Shown one piece after another: positions 1 to 12,480 of a stretch of 64,000 nt of DNA. Numbering within the stretch: the stretch's first letter is position 1; every line of letters begins with the position of its first letter. The stretch spans positions 924,129,436 to 924,193,435 of the forward strand of contig NC_056743.1 of the NCBI RefSeq assembly GCF_019279795.1, read 5' to 3'. Both the position numbers and the translations under genes were made by a program. The stretch is from Protopterus annectens. Taxonomy: Eukaryota > Chordata > Ceratodontiformes > Protopteridae. Below the pieces are notes generated by a model. The model made no database searches. It was not told the DNA's origin and was given only the letters and a program-made list of their open reading frames with translations.

Positions 1-340
1 ACTTTTAACAGTAACTTATTATGTAAATATTTTTCACGCAACAACTTCTCAAGTCAGATCTTAGCAGAGATTTGTTAAAGCAGAATTGACAGCCCCACAA
101 TATGTGGAGTCTGAGTCTGCTTTTGTTGCCATGGTTTTTAACGTTTTTTAACAGTTTTGGATTGTTGTAAGCAGATGTTTGGTTTATAGGTTGATTGTTT
201 AATTGTTTTCAATTAAAGAGTTCTTACCCAATATGTATATATAAGCATTGCTTGCTAAACTGTTTGTGTAAAGGATCTGAAGAAGCGTGTCTGTTACACG
301 CGAAAGAGCTTGTCCTAATAAACACTTCATTTTATTTTCC
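1..340. other. No gene recognised; probable L1-a 5' flank
   Basis: AT-rich sequence without a convincing reading frame. It lies directly upstream of the L1-a ORF1 remnant, so it is probably the 5' untranslated part of that element, but no other copy in the window covers it for comparison. Confidence 0.3.
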
Positions 341-1420
341 ATTTATTGTGGTGGTCGGACTCCAATTTGTTTTCTCATTCGAAGAGAAAACAAAGTCTGG
401 AAGGATTCTGCAGCTGCTCAGCAAAAAGCAGTTCAAAATTCAGCTTTGGTTCAAGAGCTGGCTTCCAGTAATTTAGAGGAAAAAATAAATCAAATGTACT
501 CAGAGGTGGCTAACATAAATGAAACATTGAAGGACTATATCAATTTGAACAAAAAAGCTGAAAAAAATAAAAGCAGCTTTAACTTGCCATTCAAGTCAAC
601 TGATAAAACTGTAGTAATCAGTGGCTGGCATGAAGGAAAAGCTGGCTGAAAATGAGGTTTTTCAAGAACTGTTTAGGAAATAGTAAAGATGGGGGCAGAG
701 CAGGCAGAGAAAACCTGAGATTTTTCTGCTGTACTAGAGAAACTGGAAGGAACAGACTATTAGTTTTATGAAAGCAGAAATAAGCAACTGGACTGGTGTT
801 CCACAGCAAAATCTGTTAATTGAAAGACCACATAAGGGTGTATGCTCCAAACCTGGCCATGAGAAAACAGTCATGGCCTATGTTTGTGAAGATGTAATCA
901 TATTATCAGAAAGAGTTGATCCCGACAAAATTGTGGCAGAAGGGCAACGTATTAAAAACTGGAGTTGGCAGTGTGTTTGTAGAAAATGATTATTCACTGT
1001 ATATCAGGCAGAAGAAAAATGTATACCAGGCAGAAGAAAAATTTATACCAGCAATCAGGGAATGTCAAGAGGCAGGTGTGAGGTTCAAGCTGCTGCATTT
1101 AACTGTCTTCAAAGTGCTTTTTCCTGGAGGATCAAAGTAATTTTTTATGCAGAGCAGGCTAAGGAGGAAAAGTTTTTCCAGCAAAAAGTGAGTCAGCAAG
1201 CAGAAGGGGACTCTGCTTCTCATTCTTCTGACAGTAAAGTTCATAGAGAGACTGCCAGTGAAACATTTTCAGTGTTTCAAAGGAAAATCCTTGAGAAGCA
1301 GAAAAAAGCACAGGAGTTGACTAGAAGAATCAGCAGTATATTGAACTTGAACCATAGTATGTGTTGGGAGATGGAGATGAATAGGAAGACCACCAGCAAC
1401 TCTGAAATTAGTGAATAAGT
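341..1420 (+). pseudogene. L1-type ORF1 remnant (L1-a)
   Basis: L1 ORF1 proteins are RNA-binding chaperones that form trimers with the element's RNA. The remnant is spread over three frames. First comes a coiled-coil-like stretch (about 440-590; 'INQMYSEVANINETLKDY'). Then comes an RRM-like segment around 715-740 ('NLRFF' after a frameshift), and then a conserved block 'NWTGVPQQNLL' at 785-820, followed by 'SKPGHEKT' and 'IILSERV'. A charged C-terminal tail rich in Q, K and E runs from 1,150 to 1,410. The L1-b copy at 51,263-52,060 aligns with the second half, with the same block order. Several frameshifts and stops make it non-functional. The family call rests on the RRM-like motif, the position upstream of an L1 ORF2, and the paralogue; confidence is moderate. 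Confidence 0.6.
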
Positions 1421-1580
1421 GAAAGACTATAAAGCATTTATCACATTTGTGAAATATAGCTTTGCAAGAAAAAGTGGCTGAAAAAAAATGGATTTTTTTG
1501 TTGACTTGTGCGTGGACTGTAACACATATACCCTGGCTTATATTAAGGCTTAGAATGACACTAAAATGGGGAAAACAGCT
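1421..1580 (+). other. L1-a spacer, first part
   Basis: Non-coding sequence after ORF1. It matches the start of the L1-b spacer (52,070-52,240), for example around 'aaaaagtg' and 'aacacatataccc'. The similarity ends near 1,575-1,590, where the CR1-like LINE begins. Confidence 0.55.
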
Positions 1581-2324
1581 ATAAGCTTGTTTGCTCAAAG
1601 CTGCAGTGAGTTAGGCCTTCTGCTCTCACCCTACTCTTTTCCAAATACCTGCTGAGAGACTGCAAAAGATAACTGCTTATTTCAACTTTCTAATCAACAA
1701 AAACAATATTTGCTGCATATCTTTTTGTTTAAACTGTGCAACTATATTTTAATGCATCTTTTAGATTGTTTGCTTATTGAATTCCTCTTACAACTGTAAG
1801 TACTGTTTATCTGCTTGTTTTGTTCATTTTACTTGCTTGCTGCACTTGAAAAACAGTAGCATAGACTAGGTTCAGGCTTTTGCTGAATCTAGTACTGTTT
1901 GCGACCTTTGGAGCTTGTAAAACAGTTAATCTTTTGTCTGGAGAGGCAACCCTGTGCCTTCGTGGGAGGAAGGTACAGCTTGGACTGATCTAGCTAAAGT
2001 TACTGTTGCAGGACTCTGTTTAGGGCATTTTGATTGGATAATTTGAACTTTGATTGTTTTCTGATTTCTGCTTTAATAAGCCTCTGTTTGAACTGATTTG
2101 TGCTTGTCTGAGCCTGTTTGTGCATCACACATTACTGTGCAGAGGGATTCCCGGTTACAAACTCCTCATCTTCAGCCTCACAAATTTTACCTAAACCAGC
2201 CCTCTTCACGCCTAAACCTATTAATACCTGCCCCTGCTGTATAACCTTTTCAACTGTTATAGCCAGGCCAAGATTATTCCTAGGACCATGAACTGTCAGT
2301 TTCCCTCTTTTTCTCCTGGTTAAC

Positions 2325-3180
2325 ATGCATCTACTAAGGCAATGCAGCAACTGCCTCATGTACACTGACAACCCCCTACTTCTAAATCATTCCTGTACTA
2401 TTTGTGAGAGATGCACCTACATTGTGAATCTTGAATCAGAGCTGTCTATTGCAACAGATAGCAATACAGAGCAGGTTGTCAGCCTACCTACCACAACTCC
2501 TACTCATGACACACAGTATACACACAGGACCAACATATGCAGAGGTACTCAGAAAAAAATCTACCTAAACAACAGAGACCTCCAAAACACATACATACTA
2601 AGCCAACCATAACACCCAAAACAGACAATACACATAATGACATAAACACAAGTGTCTCACCATCAAAGCCCATAAGGCAACACACATTCACTCCAAATAT
2701 CTTATAATAGGAGACTCTATACTGAGACACAAAGATGTCCCCCTCACCAGGCTGAACAAGGAGAAAGTCATGGTCAGCTGTCTTTCTGGTGCCAGGATTT
2801 GTAAGATCATGCAGGCACTCAAGTCTCTCGACAAGTACCATTATGATTCTGACATAGAACATGTTGGTATGAATGTCTTGAGATGTACCTTCCTGGACTA
2901 CATGAGGACAGTCATGATCGAGCTCTCTGATTGTGTGTCACAGACAGTTATGTTTCTAGCCTCAAATAGCATATTTCTCTCGCCTAGGATGATACCACAA
3001 AATAAACAGAAAATGATTGACTTCAACAACTGGCTTAGTTTCTGGTTTCATTCTAAGAGGATCCAGTTTCTGTCAGCCTGGGATGACATGATCAACAGAC
3101 CTCAATGCTTTGCCAGAGATGGTCTTCATCTGTCACCCCTAGGATTTTGCTACTGGCAAAGGTTCTTGCTAACCCCATAG
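2325..3180 (+). pseudogene. CR1-like ORF1 with Cys-rich head and SGNH esterase domain
   Basis: The N-terminal part (2,325-2,460) has paired cysteines ('CSNCLMY', 'CTICERC'), as in the zinc-finger-like head of CR1/L2 ORF1 proteins. The esterase part starts at about 2,705 with block I 'IGDSILRH' (catalytic Ser). It continues with 'SCLSGARI' at 2,773, the Gly/Asn-type block 'EHVGMN' near 2,860, and ends with the block V motif 'DGLHLSPLG' (Asp and His) near 3,120, with a stop at 3,178. All four SGNH blocks are recognisable. Such esterase domains are established in ORF1 of CR1/L2-group LINEs. Stops and frameshifts separate head and esterase, so this copy is dead. Confidence 0.7.
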
Positions 3181-3249
3181 TGCCCTTTTTAGGCAATGTC
3201 ACAAGGACAAAATTCCCTGAATTAAAAACTTAATCAAAAAACAACCTCA

Positions 3250-4680
3250 AGGTTGATGCTGCTAAACACTAGGAGTCTTACCATGAAACTGCACTCATTG
3301 GAAGCAGTCCTCACCCTGGAAGACACTGACATTTATGTTGTCATGGAGACTTGATTCAAGGCAGTGGAGAGCACCCCAGCCATACTGGGTTATACCACCT
3401 ACCACACATTCAGACCACAAATGTAAGGCATGAAAACTAAAGGAGGCAATGCTTCAATATTAATTAAAGATAATTACACCTCCACATTGGTTAAATAGTA
3501 TGATTCCCTGGAGACAATTCAGGTGCAACTAACTGTTGGTAGGACACCTATTCAAGTCATTGCCAGCTGCAAAACCCCCTCCATGAATCAAGACATCCAC
3601 TCTACCTACTTTCATCTACTGGAATCCATCAAGATATGCCTGACCACCATGATTCTGGGTGATTTTAATTACTCATCCATTGACTAGGTAAATTACTTAT
3701 GCTCAAACTCATTTGCCCAAAGGTTTCTTGAGTTCATTAACTCCAACACCCTGGACCGGCTGGAGGACACTCTGACTAGGGATACCAACTACCAACATCT
3801 GGATCTGGTACTTACCAATATGGGGGGGGGGGCGCTGTAACACCCCAACTGTGAGGTCTTCCATTGTCAGATCTGACCACAAATCAGGTCTTTTATGAAG
3901 TAACTATCACAACAGACCCGAAGCTAGTAGCAACTAAACTAAAAATCTTCTCCAAAGCAGATTATATCCTTCTAAGGGACAGGATAGCTTCACTGCACCT
4001 CCCCCTCAGTTGTAACTGGCAACTATGCAAAAGGAATTCATATAGGAGTCGGCAAACACCTGTAAAATGGCACTGACATGGCTGTACCTGATAGAACCAA
4101 TACAAACTCTTCAAGGAAGAACAAACCTGCCTGATGGACAACTGCCATTAACAGGCTTTACAATAAGAGGAAGAAATTGTTATCCAAAAGTAAGAGGGAG
4201 CATACCCTAAACTGGAAACATTCCCTCAAAATACGACTTCTTGTCAAGCCCTCCAAAGTAAACTATGAATCCAAATGAGTATCCTCAACTAATGACAACC
4301 ATAAGGCATTCTTTAGTTACATCCATAGCCTAAAAGGTAAGACCCAAATTTGTGCTGAACTGGTAGTTAATGATACCACATACACTAAGCCTGTGGACAT
4401 AGCAAACCTGTTAACCAACAGGTTCTGTGAAAACTTCACTTTCCTATGCCCACCACGCATACCCCATGACATTTCTTCCACCTGTCCCCCACCTTGCATC
4501 TCTAGAGAGCAGGTCATAAATGCTGTCTCTAAGACCAAAAACACAGCATCTATGGGATCTGATAACATCCCAGGCTGCTTCCTACATGGGCTCTAACAAG
4601 AATTAGCAAAACCATTGGGTACTCTTTTCAATCATAGTCTAAGCAACAGCTTTGTCCCAGCTGTTGTAAGAGATATAGGT
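3250..4680 (+). pseudogene. CR1-like ORF2: endonuclease and start of reverse transcriptase
   Basis: The frame near 3,255 begins 'LLNTRSLTMKLHSLE', the typical start of an APE-type endonuclease. It carries 'DIYVVMET' where families have a catalytic Glu context, and near 3,650 'TTMILGDFNYSSID', the conserved GDFN motif. In-frame stops occur near 3,350, 3,425 and 3,500. After about 4,380 the linker continues with 'SREQVINAVSKTKNTAS', then 'GSDNIPGCFLHGL', a typical pre-RT motif. The catalytic RT palm (FADD or YADD) is absent because the copy stops near 4,690. The product would have nicked target DNA and reverse-transcribed the element RNA. Clade placement within CR1/L2 is uncertain. Confidence 0.65.
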
Positions 4681-4690
4681 TTTACAGTAT

Positions 4691-5818
4691 AACAAAAGAA
4701 AAAAAAAAGGCTGAACAAAGCAAGTTTAATATTCATATGCTGTGATCTTGGGCTGCTGGGCTGGAGTGCAAAAGTGCACTGATTATTTTATATGTAGAAT
4801 TAGGATATTTTCTTTTTTTGTTTTACAAGGGTAAATGTCTAGATTACTGTTTTTGGCTTAAGCTGTAAAAAGACGTTTTTGTAAGCAAGTAGACTTTAAA
4901 AATAAGGCAAAATTATTTAAGCCATGAAAATGCTAAGCATCTTACAACTGCAAGAATATTAGCTTGCTTGTTTACTGGCAAATGTTCAGTGGAGACGAGA
5001 TGTCAGTAGTTGAGCGCAGCTGTGCATTCTTTTCCCCGAGTGAAATTTACAAAGACTCATTGCTGAGTACATTTCCATGGAGTCAAGCTGGCTGCAGGTG
5101 CAAGCACTATCTTGAGTAGTCTGAATATTCTTTGCTGAGGGAAATGCAAAATGTAAAGATACAATGACAAGCAGTTCAGTGAAAAAAAATGTTTGAAATT
5201 ATGGAACTGAATAAGAGGCAACAACTTCCCTAGCAGCCTTGATACTTTAATGCAGTAAACAGAAAAGTGTATAATTTAGTTTTATTTAAAAATAGCCAGT
5301 TTACTTTTTCTTAGGGCTAAAAATTAATGTTTTCCGAAAGCATACAAGCTGTTTTTTTCATATATGGGAGGAAAAGAGTGATTCGAACGAGCAGACAACA
5401 ATCAGTATAAGTGGGAGCACAGGCTGTAGCATGCACTACAGCATGAGTAACCTTGATTTTAGATTAGATAATGCCTGTAGGTGCAGCTGTCAATTTGGGG
5501 CAATTGTTCCCTTCTGAAGGGTTAAACATCATGTTTGAAGACCTACATAGTTTTGTGTGTTTGTTCTGAATCACTAGGGCATAGGGGGTTTTTGTATTTA
5601 TTTTTTGATTTGAGGGTTTTCATTAAAACAAAAAGTTTTGAAAAATGTGACATAGGTTCAAATGGAGATGAGAAACTGTGCAAAACATAAGCCTGCCAAA
5701 CACCAGCATAAGCGTGTATCACAAAAGATGAAAATGCACATTCAAAAAAATCATGCATAACAGGAGGGAATGATAGCTTTTTATCATGATGGCTATGCTG
5801 TTCATACTACCATGAAAC
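4691..5818 (+). other. L1-a spacer between ORF1 and ORF2, second part
   Basis: No coding frame seen. The stretch is homologous to 52,440-53,560 of L1-b, with shared stretches such as 'gagtgaaatttacaaa' (5,040 and 52,780), 'cttagggctaaaaa' and 'gagcagacag'. It is therefore element sequence rather than host sequence. Even without the inserted LINE, the ORF1-ORF2 spacer is over 1 kb in both copies. Confidence 0.6.
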
Positions 5819-8800
5819 ATGAATGGCCTTACAGGTATAGATAAAAAGGAAAGAGTACTGAATTATATTAAGAAATGCAGAGTGCAAATAGCAATGCTGC
5901 AGAAGACGCATATGGAAAGAAATGAGCATGTGAATTTTGCAAAGAAAGGACTTCAGAATGGATGTTCAGCAGAATATGAGAAACAGAGGGAAAGGGGAGT
6001 AATTATGCTAACTGTTAGAGAGGCACCAATAGTGACAGATGAGGAAAATTTTGTAGATTTGTGGTAGCAAGGGGCTACTGTTAAAAGAGTAGGATTATAA
6101 TGCCATGCATTTATATTCCACCAAAAACTTTTATTATGGAGCTTAAAAAATTTTGGGAGAAATAATCAGCTTTCAGCATGGACTATTATTTAAAGGTGGG
6201 GACTGGAATTTGATTTACAGTAGTGAGGATGTATCAGGGGGATTTAGGAGATTTCTGAAGAAATTTATGAAAATATTTGGTATGGACAATGTGAATTCAG
6301 TAGTAGGGACTTGGACAGAATTTACTTACTATTTCCCAAGGTACAATAAATGGGCTAGACTAGACAGAAATTATATTTCACAGGCATGTGTGCAGTTTGT
6401 TGAAAGCTTAGACACATATAAAATAACTATTTCTAATTATGCACCAATAAAAACTAAGATGAAACTGCAGGGTAATAAAGTAAAAATAAGACACTGGGGT
6501 TTTCCTACCTACCTGTTAAAAGACAGGAATTGGCAATGGACATTATTCAAGAGTTATTAGGGAAGACTATCTTCAGAAGTTATAGCTAATGGCTGGCACA
6601 AAATGAAAATGGAGTTCAAAATAAGAGCGAAAGAGATAAGAAGTAATAGAAATTACTTGTAAGGGCTGACATAGGTTAAAGTACTGCAGAATAAGGGGAA
6701 TCTCACAGAACAAGATGGGGAGCAAATGCAGAGCGCTAAAGAGAAAATAAGAGAATATCTATATAATATGCATGAGTTTAGAAATGTTATTTTTTGATAA
6801 CCCATCCAGAGCAGAAAAAACATTTAGCACAAGAGATTGTTGAAAGTGTTGTCACCAAACTTAGGGAACCTACAACAAAAAACAACCCAAAATCCTGTAC
6901 ATGTTTTAGAGATACTCAAGGAATTTTATGAAAATCTGTATAAAGCAGAGAAATGTGGAAATCAAGAAAGAGTACAAATGGAACTATTTATGAAAGACTT
7001 GATTATGCCAAGGTTAGAGGTAGATGAGGCTCAACAACTAACAGTTAAGATAGGAGATGATGACATAAAACAGTTATATATAATCAGTCTTCAAGAAAGT
7101 CTCCAGGAACAGACGGCATTCCTGTGGAAGTCTGGAAATTAGGAAGGAGGAAAGTGATAAAGATCTGGTTGCTTAACAGTATTTTAAATGGAGAGGAAGC
7201 ACCAACATTTTGGAAGAAAGCTGTGGTGGCTGTGTTACCTAAAGATGACAAGACTCATCAGATTCATCAAACTAATTTCAATTTTAAACCAGGATTATGA
7301 AGTGTTTATATCAGCTAAAAGAATGGCAGAGGTGTTGCCAAAATTGATAGACATGGATCAGTGTGGTTTTGTGGCAGGCAGGCAAACATATGACAACACA
7401 AATAGAACAATAATGATACACAGGGAAGAAGAAGGTAAGAAAAGACTCATGTTGTGGATGGGTCTTGATGTAGAGAAGGCACCTGACAGAGTGAGATAGG
7501 AGTTTACGAACAGGGCTTTGGAAACATTTGCATTCCCTGATATAATTAGGTTAATTAGAAGTATTGTAGGCAAAACGTTAAGTGGGAGGGTTCCTCTCAG
7601 ATAAGTTGTATTTGAGAAGAACCAGGCAGGAGTGTCCTCTTTCCTGTTTGTAATTTGCTTTATATTTAGAGCCATTGGCAAAAAAAAGATGGGACTCCGA
7701 ATTGCAAGGGTATAATTGGTATGGTATTTTGAAGACAAGCTGGCTTTATTTTCAGATATTATTCTGTTACCTGTTAAATCCAGAAAAGGACATCTAAGTG
7801 TTGTGGAACATTTTCAGACAGTTTCAAGTCTTTTCAGGATATAAAATTAATGAAGAAAAAGACTATAGCCATAAATTATGTACCAACACATGAACTAGTT
7901 CAGCAATACCCATACTTATGGGGACGTGATAAGATGAAATATGCAGGAGCATGGATTCAAAAGTCTTCTGTTATGGCAGCTAAGGACATGTGCGATGACA
8001 CTAAACAAAAAAATAATACAAAAATTGAGAAACTGGAAACTTTTATTTATGGATACGGTTGGTAAGATGCAAGCAGTGAAAATGTTTTTAGTCTGTTTAG
8101 TCTTGTATACAGATCAGGCATACTTTTATCAACTGAAGGAGAAGTTGTGGACAATAATTAATAAAGAACTGAAGGAATTTATCTGGGAGGGAAAGAGGGC
8201 AACAGTTAAGTGGGATAAGTTGATCCTTCCAACAGAACAAGGTGATTTAGATTTACCTGATTTGAAGGGGTACTTTAGAGCTACAAAGTTAAAGCTTACA
8301 CACAGATATACACATCTCTATATACAACATATGTATATATAGGAGCACAAACAGAAGGCTACAATTCAAAGCGGAAAGGGACAATGATGACGCAAGGGGG
8401 AAGTTCAAGAAACAGAGTGGAATTTTGGATGGAGATTAAGGAGAATAATAACAGCCATAGAGAATGTTATATTCATAAAGTAGCAGAAAGTATTTTAAGA
8501 ACTAAGCCAATACAAGAATGCAGAAAGGAGATTTTGGCAATAGGGATGACTACAAACAAGGGTACAGAAAATAGGAAAGAGGGGGCTGTAATTTACTGGA
8601 GAAACCTGGCAAATGAACTAAGATACTGCAAGCAAATAACTCAAGCAGGAAAGGTAACAGACTGATGAGGCTAAGAAGACATTTGGATGGCAAGCCAAAG
8701 ACTGCGTTTCATATCAGGGATTAATCTCAGAGTACAGGCAAAGTGAACGTGATAGAATAATTTTAAGTGAAAGACCTGGTCTGGTAAGAGTTTTCAGCTG

Positions 8801-9340
8801 ATTATAGAATGAAACAGCTATTAAAAAAAGAGATGATTACTACGACATATAAAATATTGCATGATAATTATAAGAATCAATCAGAGGTTAGAAAAGATTG
8901 GGAAGAGAGACTGGAAAAGCAATTTACAAGATAATGGGAAGACATATGTATGGATTCCATGTATGCAACCAAGTCCAGAAAATTTAGGACCTTTGCTTGA
9001 ACATTTGCAAAGGTATTTTATACCCCAAGCAGATTTCTAATAATTTTTCCTCAGGTAGATAGCAAATGAGGTAACTGGAACATATCATTTGAGAGTATAA
9101 TGAGTTGGCAGATATTAAAAATTGCCTGCAGAGTACTCTACCAGAAAGACTTGGTGAATAAATGGTTATAAGTAAGGAAATGATTCTTTTGAGCTGGGGT
9201 ATAAGACATGAATTATAAGTTAAATTCTGTTGGCTACCAAAAACACAGTTACTAGAAAATGGAAATCAAAATCTACACCAGCTCTATATGAGGTATTGAA
9301 TATTACAAAAGAGAGACAAGAACTGGAAGAGTGATCTTTA
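5819..9340 (+). pseudogene. L1-type ORF2 remnant (L1-a)
   Basis: ORF2 encodes endonuclease and reverse transcriptase for target-primed retrotransposition. Order seen: endonuclease start 'MNGLTGIDKKERVLNYIKK' at 5,819 with 'VQIAMLQKTHM'; 'GGDWNLIY' at 6,195; and 'WTEFTYYFP...ARLDRNYIS' near 6,310-6,370, the L1 endonuclease C-terminus. A linker follows to 6,840, then the RT fingers 'LQESLQEQTAFLWKSG' (7,085-7,140), 'MDQCGFVAGRQTYDN' (7,350) and 'GLDVEKAPDRVR' (7,465, where active copies have an Ala-Phe-Asp type motif). A C-terminal part runs to about 9,340. Frames change many times, so this is an old copy. L1-b (53,560-57,395) and the inverted L1-c align over much of it. Confidence 0.7.
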
Positions 9341-9422
9341 GAAAAGGGAAGGAGCAAATTACACAGAGATCAAAGGAAATTGTGGCAACAACACATGCAT
9401 AATAATGTTCAGGAAGACTCCA

Positions 9423-9742
9423 CATACCTCTCAACCTCTCAGAGCAAGGAATCTGGGCAAAGCCATAAATAAAAGTGGGACAAAGGCCCAAAAATTGGGA
9501 CAATTTTTAAATATTTCACTTACAAACTTAGAAAGTTGATAGAGTAACAGGTTTTGCATTAGCATGAAGTTTCCGAAGGGTATGAAGTCTGAAACTCAAA
9601 TGAATGCCACTATTTTCTAAATTCAATCTTTAATGATTTGTCACTAATTTGCCAGAAAGCCACACTTTTATGAAAAACGGACCAAAAAATATGAGGCAAA
9701 AATCTGGATATTCTGCAAAAATCTGTGCAGTTGAGATGTATG
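9423..9742. mobile_element. Small TIR element (MITE-like), 320 bp
   Basis: The left end CATACCTCTCAAC (9,423-9,435) and the reverse complement of the right end, CATACATCTCAAC (9,730-9,742), match at 12 of 13 positions. The interior has a 'gggacaa' repeat flavour ('gtgggacaaaggcccaaaaattgggacaa' is centred near 9,485) and no coding frame. I see no clear target duplication, so the exact ends remain uncertain. Confidence 0.45.
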
Positions 9743-10400
9743 AGGAGGAGGAGGGGTGAGGATGAGGGAAGGCAGGAATTCAGCAATTTTTTTCTAATGT
9801 TGGACTGATGATAGTATTTACATAGAAAATTATTAAAATTGTTTTTTCTGTTAATGTTACATTTGTCCGCATCTTAACTGATAATTTAATAAAGGTGTTA
9901 ACAAAATTCCTGGAAGCAATTTCTTCCATTTTGAAAAGTAAAGGTACTCTGTGTTGTATGTTAGGTTGTTAACCTCCCAGAGTGAATAGTTTATTAACAG
10001 AGGTTATTTATAAGTGAAAAAGTTTCCATACATAGTTCCTCAAAGCTAACCTATGTCTCAGTATGTAGATGAAAAAATGAAGAGAAAACGCTGATGCAGT
10101 TCTAGAAAGTGCATATGGTAAACAAACAGATTCATCTTAGAATACAATACACAAACATGTACACGACAATGTGACAACAGAAATGTTACCAATTTAAATA
10201 TGTTTATGAAGTTCATAAAAGCATTCGCTCTACATTTTATTTCTTTATTTCATGACTGAACCAAGGGTCCATGGTATTCTAAAAAAATATAAAAGACTGA
10301 TACTAGATCCTACTACACATTAAATATAGGGGGGTATGTTAGTAAGGAGGTAACTAAGAATTTGTGTGGGGTGTTATTTAGAATAATACTTTTCTTACTG
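9743..10400. other. AT-rich sequence, nothing recognised
   Basis: No coding frame, terminal repeat or similarity to other parts of the window was seen. It may hold the 3' untranslated region of the adjoining minus-strand LINE. Confidence 0.3.
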
Positions 10401-12110
10401 ATGGTCTCTGTCTCTAAAGGATATGGGGGCCAGACCATGGATACATTTACAATTTCTCATACAATTGTCAAGGTTTTGTTTGAATAGGATTAGGAACAAA
10501 CTGTTTTACTTGGACAGAGAGCCTATTCCATAGTGTGGGATATTTTGGGACTCATTTCTGTCCCTCCAGCACATTCTGTTATATCACAAGTGAAGTTCAG
10601 ATCCCGGGATCTAGTGTTTCTGGTGCTGTTTTTTTTTACACATATGCATCAAATCCATCAGGGCTATGTATGAGAAAGCCCTATAAGCCAGGCAAAGATA
10701 CCCTGTCAGCAACTTGCAGAAGACTGAATATACAGACAGAGACTGTAGGTGATCAGTGTATGACAGAGTATTCCAGAGGAGTGGTTAAAGGGATACCTTG
10801 ATTGACTCAAGACACCACACCAGAGCCCACATCTGAAGAAGTGTTGGAAACGAAAACGTAAACTGTGGATACGTTTATGTGCTTGTAGTTTTATTCGTGT
10901 GCGTTTGCAAGGTGCCTCACCCGCATTTTGATCTGTGTTGTTTCATCGTGGGTTGGTACCTATTTTCTATTTACTAGTTTGGTTTGGTGCCTTTCACTCT
11001 TTTTTGTATTACAGAGTATTCATGCCCTGAATTCTCCTGGTGAGAAACCTCTGAGGGCATTCCAACTGCTGGAAGTGTATGGTTAGATATATGCCACACG
11101 GAATTGCATTCAATGATAGGTCTGATAAGGGCTCAGTAGAGTGGTACTATAACTTCCTTGGACCTGGATGACATACACTTACCTATAAGTTGTGTGACAT
11201 AGAATGATTTTCTTATTATCTTGGCTACATGTTGGTCAAAGACCAGATTGCTGTCTACATATGTTCCCAGATCCCTTACTACTGGGTTGACTCTTAAGGC
11301 TGTTTTAATGATGGAGTAAGTCATTTGGATTAACAGTTTCTCAAAGGGCATTATAATGCATGTTTTGGCACTGAGTCTTAGGCCATGTCTGTGTTAAACC
11401 CACTTGCAAGATATTGGTGTCTTGGGTGAAATCTATAATAGCTCCCAATTTACAGTTATCTGTTCACTTAGTGAGCCACAAACCTTGAATATTAGCCTTG
11501 ACAGAGGTGATCTCACCGATCCTGACTTCTTGGGTCCTGTGTGTGAGCCAGCCATCAAAGGATTTACACCTATTTCAGAGAGCCTGTCAACAATGCCTGA
11601 GTGGGAGATTTTATCAAATGCCTTAGTCAGGTCAAGACACAAAATATGATCAGTTCTACCCTTGCCCATTGCCTTGGTGACCCTTTCAGAGAAGTCTGCC
11701 ATGTTAAGTAGGCTTGACCTTCCCTTACAAAAAAATGTAATTGTGATGGGTCCCAGTGTCTGTCAGTTGCCAATGTCCTTGTTTATCATGCCCATGATAA
11801 TTAATTTCTAGTTCTGCATATTAGGCTTGTAAGACCAATGGTCTGTAGTTCCCTGGGTCAGTTGATGGTCCACCATTGTGGAGGGAAATGACTTTTGTGG
11901 TTCTCCATTTACTTGGAATGTAGCTTGTTTATGGCTGTGTCATATTTTACACTACTCAGGAGACAACTGAGGATGTCGTAGGGACCCACGGAGATGGCGC
12001 TAATGTTTTAGCAACTTCTGTCAGCACCTGGTCCCTGCTGATAGCTGGGGGGAGTATGTTGGAGGGGAAACTTCTGATATTGTGAAAAAATCCTAGGTTT
12101 CTTAAAGTAA
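10400..12110 (-). pseudogene. CR1/L2-like LINE reverse-transcriptase remnant
   Basis: Read from 12,110 leftward, the frame gives 'WRTTKVISLHNGG' and 'DPGNYRPLVL' (RT fingers). It then gives 'HILCLDLTKAFDKISHSG' near 11,610 (RT motif A with catalytic Asp) and 'NPVVRDLGTYVDSNLVFDQH' near 11,270 (thumb). 'LIRPIIECNSVW' follows near 11,110, and near 10,540 the C-terminal 'LWNRL' box used by CR1/L2-group elements. The stretch around the YADD motif C (about 11,400) is deleted or unrecognisable. Stops and frameshifts are frequent. It is the opposite half of a LINE from the one at 1,580-4,690, but their RT sequences are not close enough to call one split element. Confidence 0.6.
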
Positions 12111-12136
12111 TCTATTGTTTTTAGTCAGAAAATAGA

Positions 12137-12480
12137 TTAATTGTGACTTTTCTTAAAAGGACAATTTCTGAGTAGAAGGTTTCCCCAACTGGGGACTTCT
12201 CTGCCAGAAACTAAGCTCTTAGCCAACTGCTGCTCCTGTGAAGACCAAGAGATGCTTTTTTTGGAGACAGCAAGAAAGTGCTGACGAAAGCTCCACTCTG
12301 ACTGCTGATTTCCCTCCTTGGGACTAGCCAACCAGCAGTCAGATTGAAGGGGGGGGGGTGCAGAGCTTTCTGAAGGTGGCCGGTTGATGATTCTCAGGAA
12401 GGAAACAACCAATGCAACCTAAGGACTACTACAGCAGTGAGAATGATGAACATCCCCATATGCTACATGAATAAAAAAGA
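12137..12480 (+). mobile_element. DIRS terminal fragment
   Basis: The end of this stretch, 'aaggactactacagcagtgagaatgatgaacatc' near 12,420-12,455, resembles the right end of DIRS E (29,540-29,580) and, more weakly, the ends of B1 and B2. No recombinase or RT coding part is attached, so it is an isolated end. Confidence 0.4.

Larger units (their letters stand above)
1580..4690 (+). mobile_element. CR1/L2-like LINE inserted in L1-a
   Basis: Plus-strand non-LTR element made of a 5' untranslated region (about 1,580-2,310), an ORF1 with zinc-binding-like and SGNH-esterase parts, and an ORF2 with an endonuclease and only the first part of a reverse transcriptase. Homology to the L1-b spacer stops near 1,580 and resumes near 4,690, which brackets the insertion. 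It ends inside the RT gene next to an A-rich stretch at 4,695-4,710. Most LINE copies are truncated at the 5' end, so a copy lacking its 3' half is odd. Early polyadenylation or a later deletion could explain it. Confidence 0.65.
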
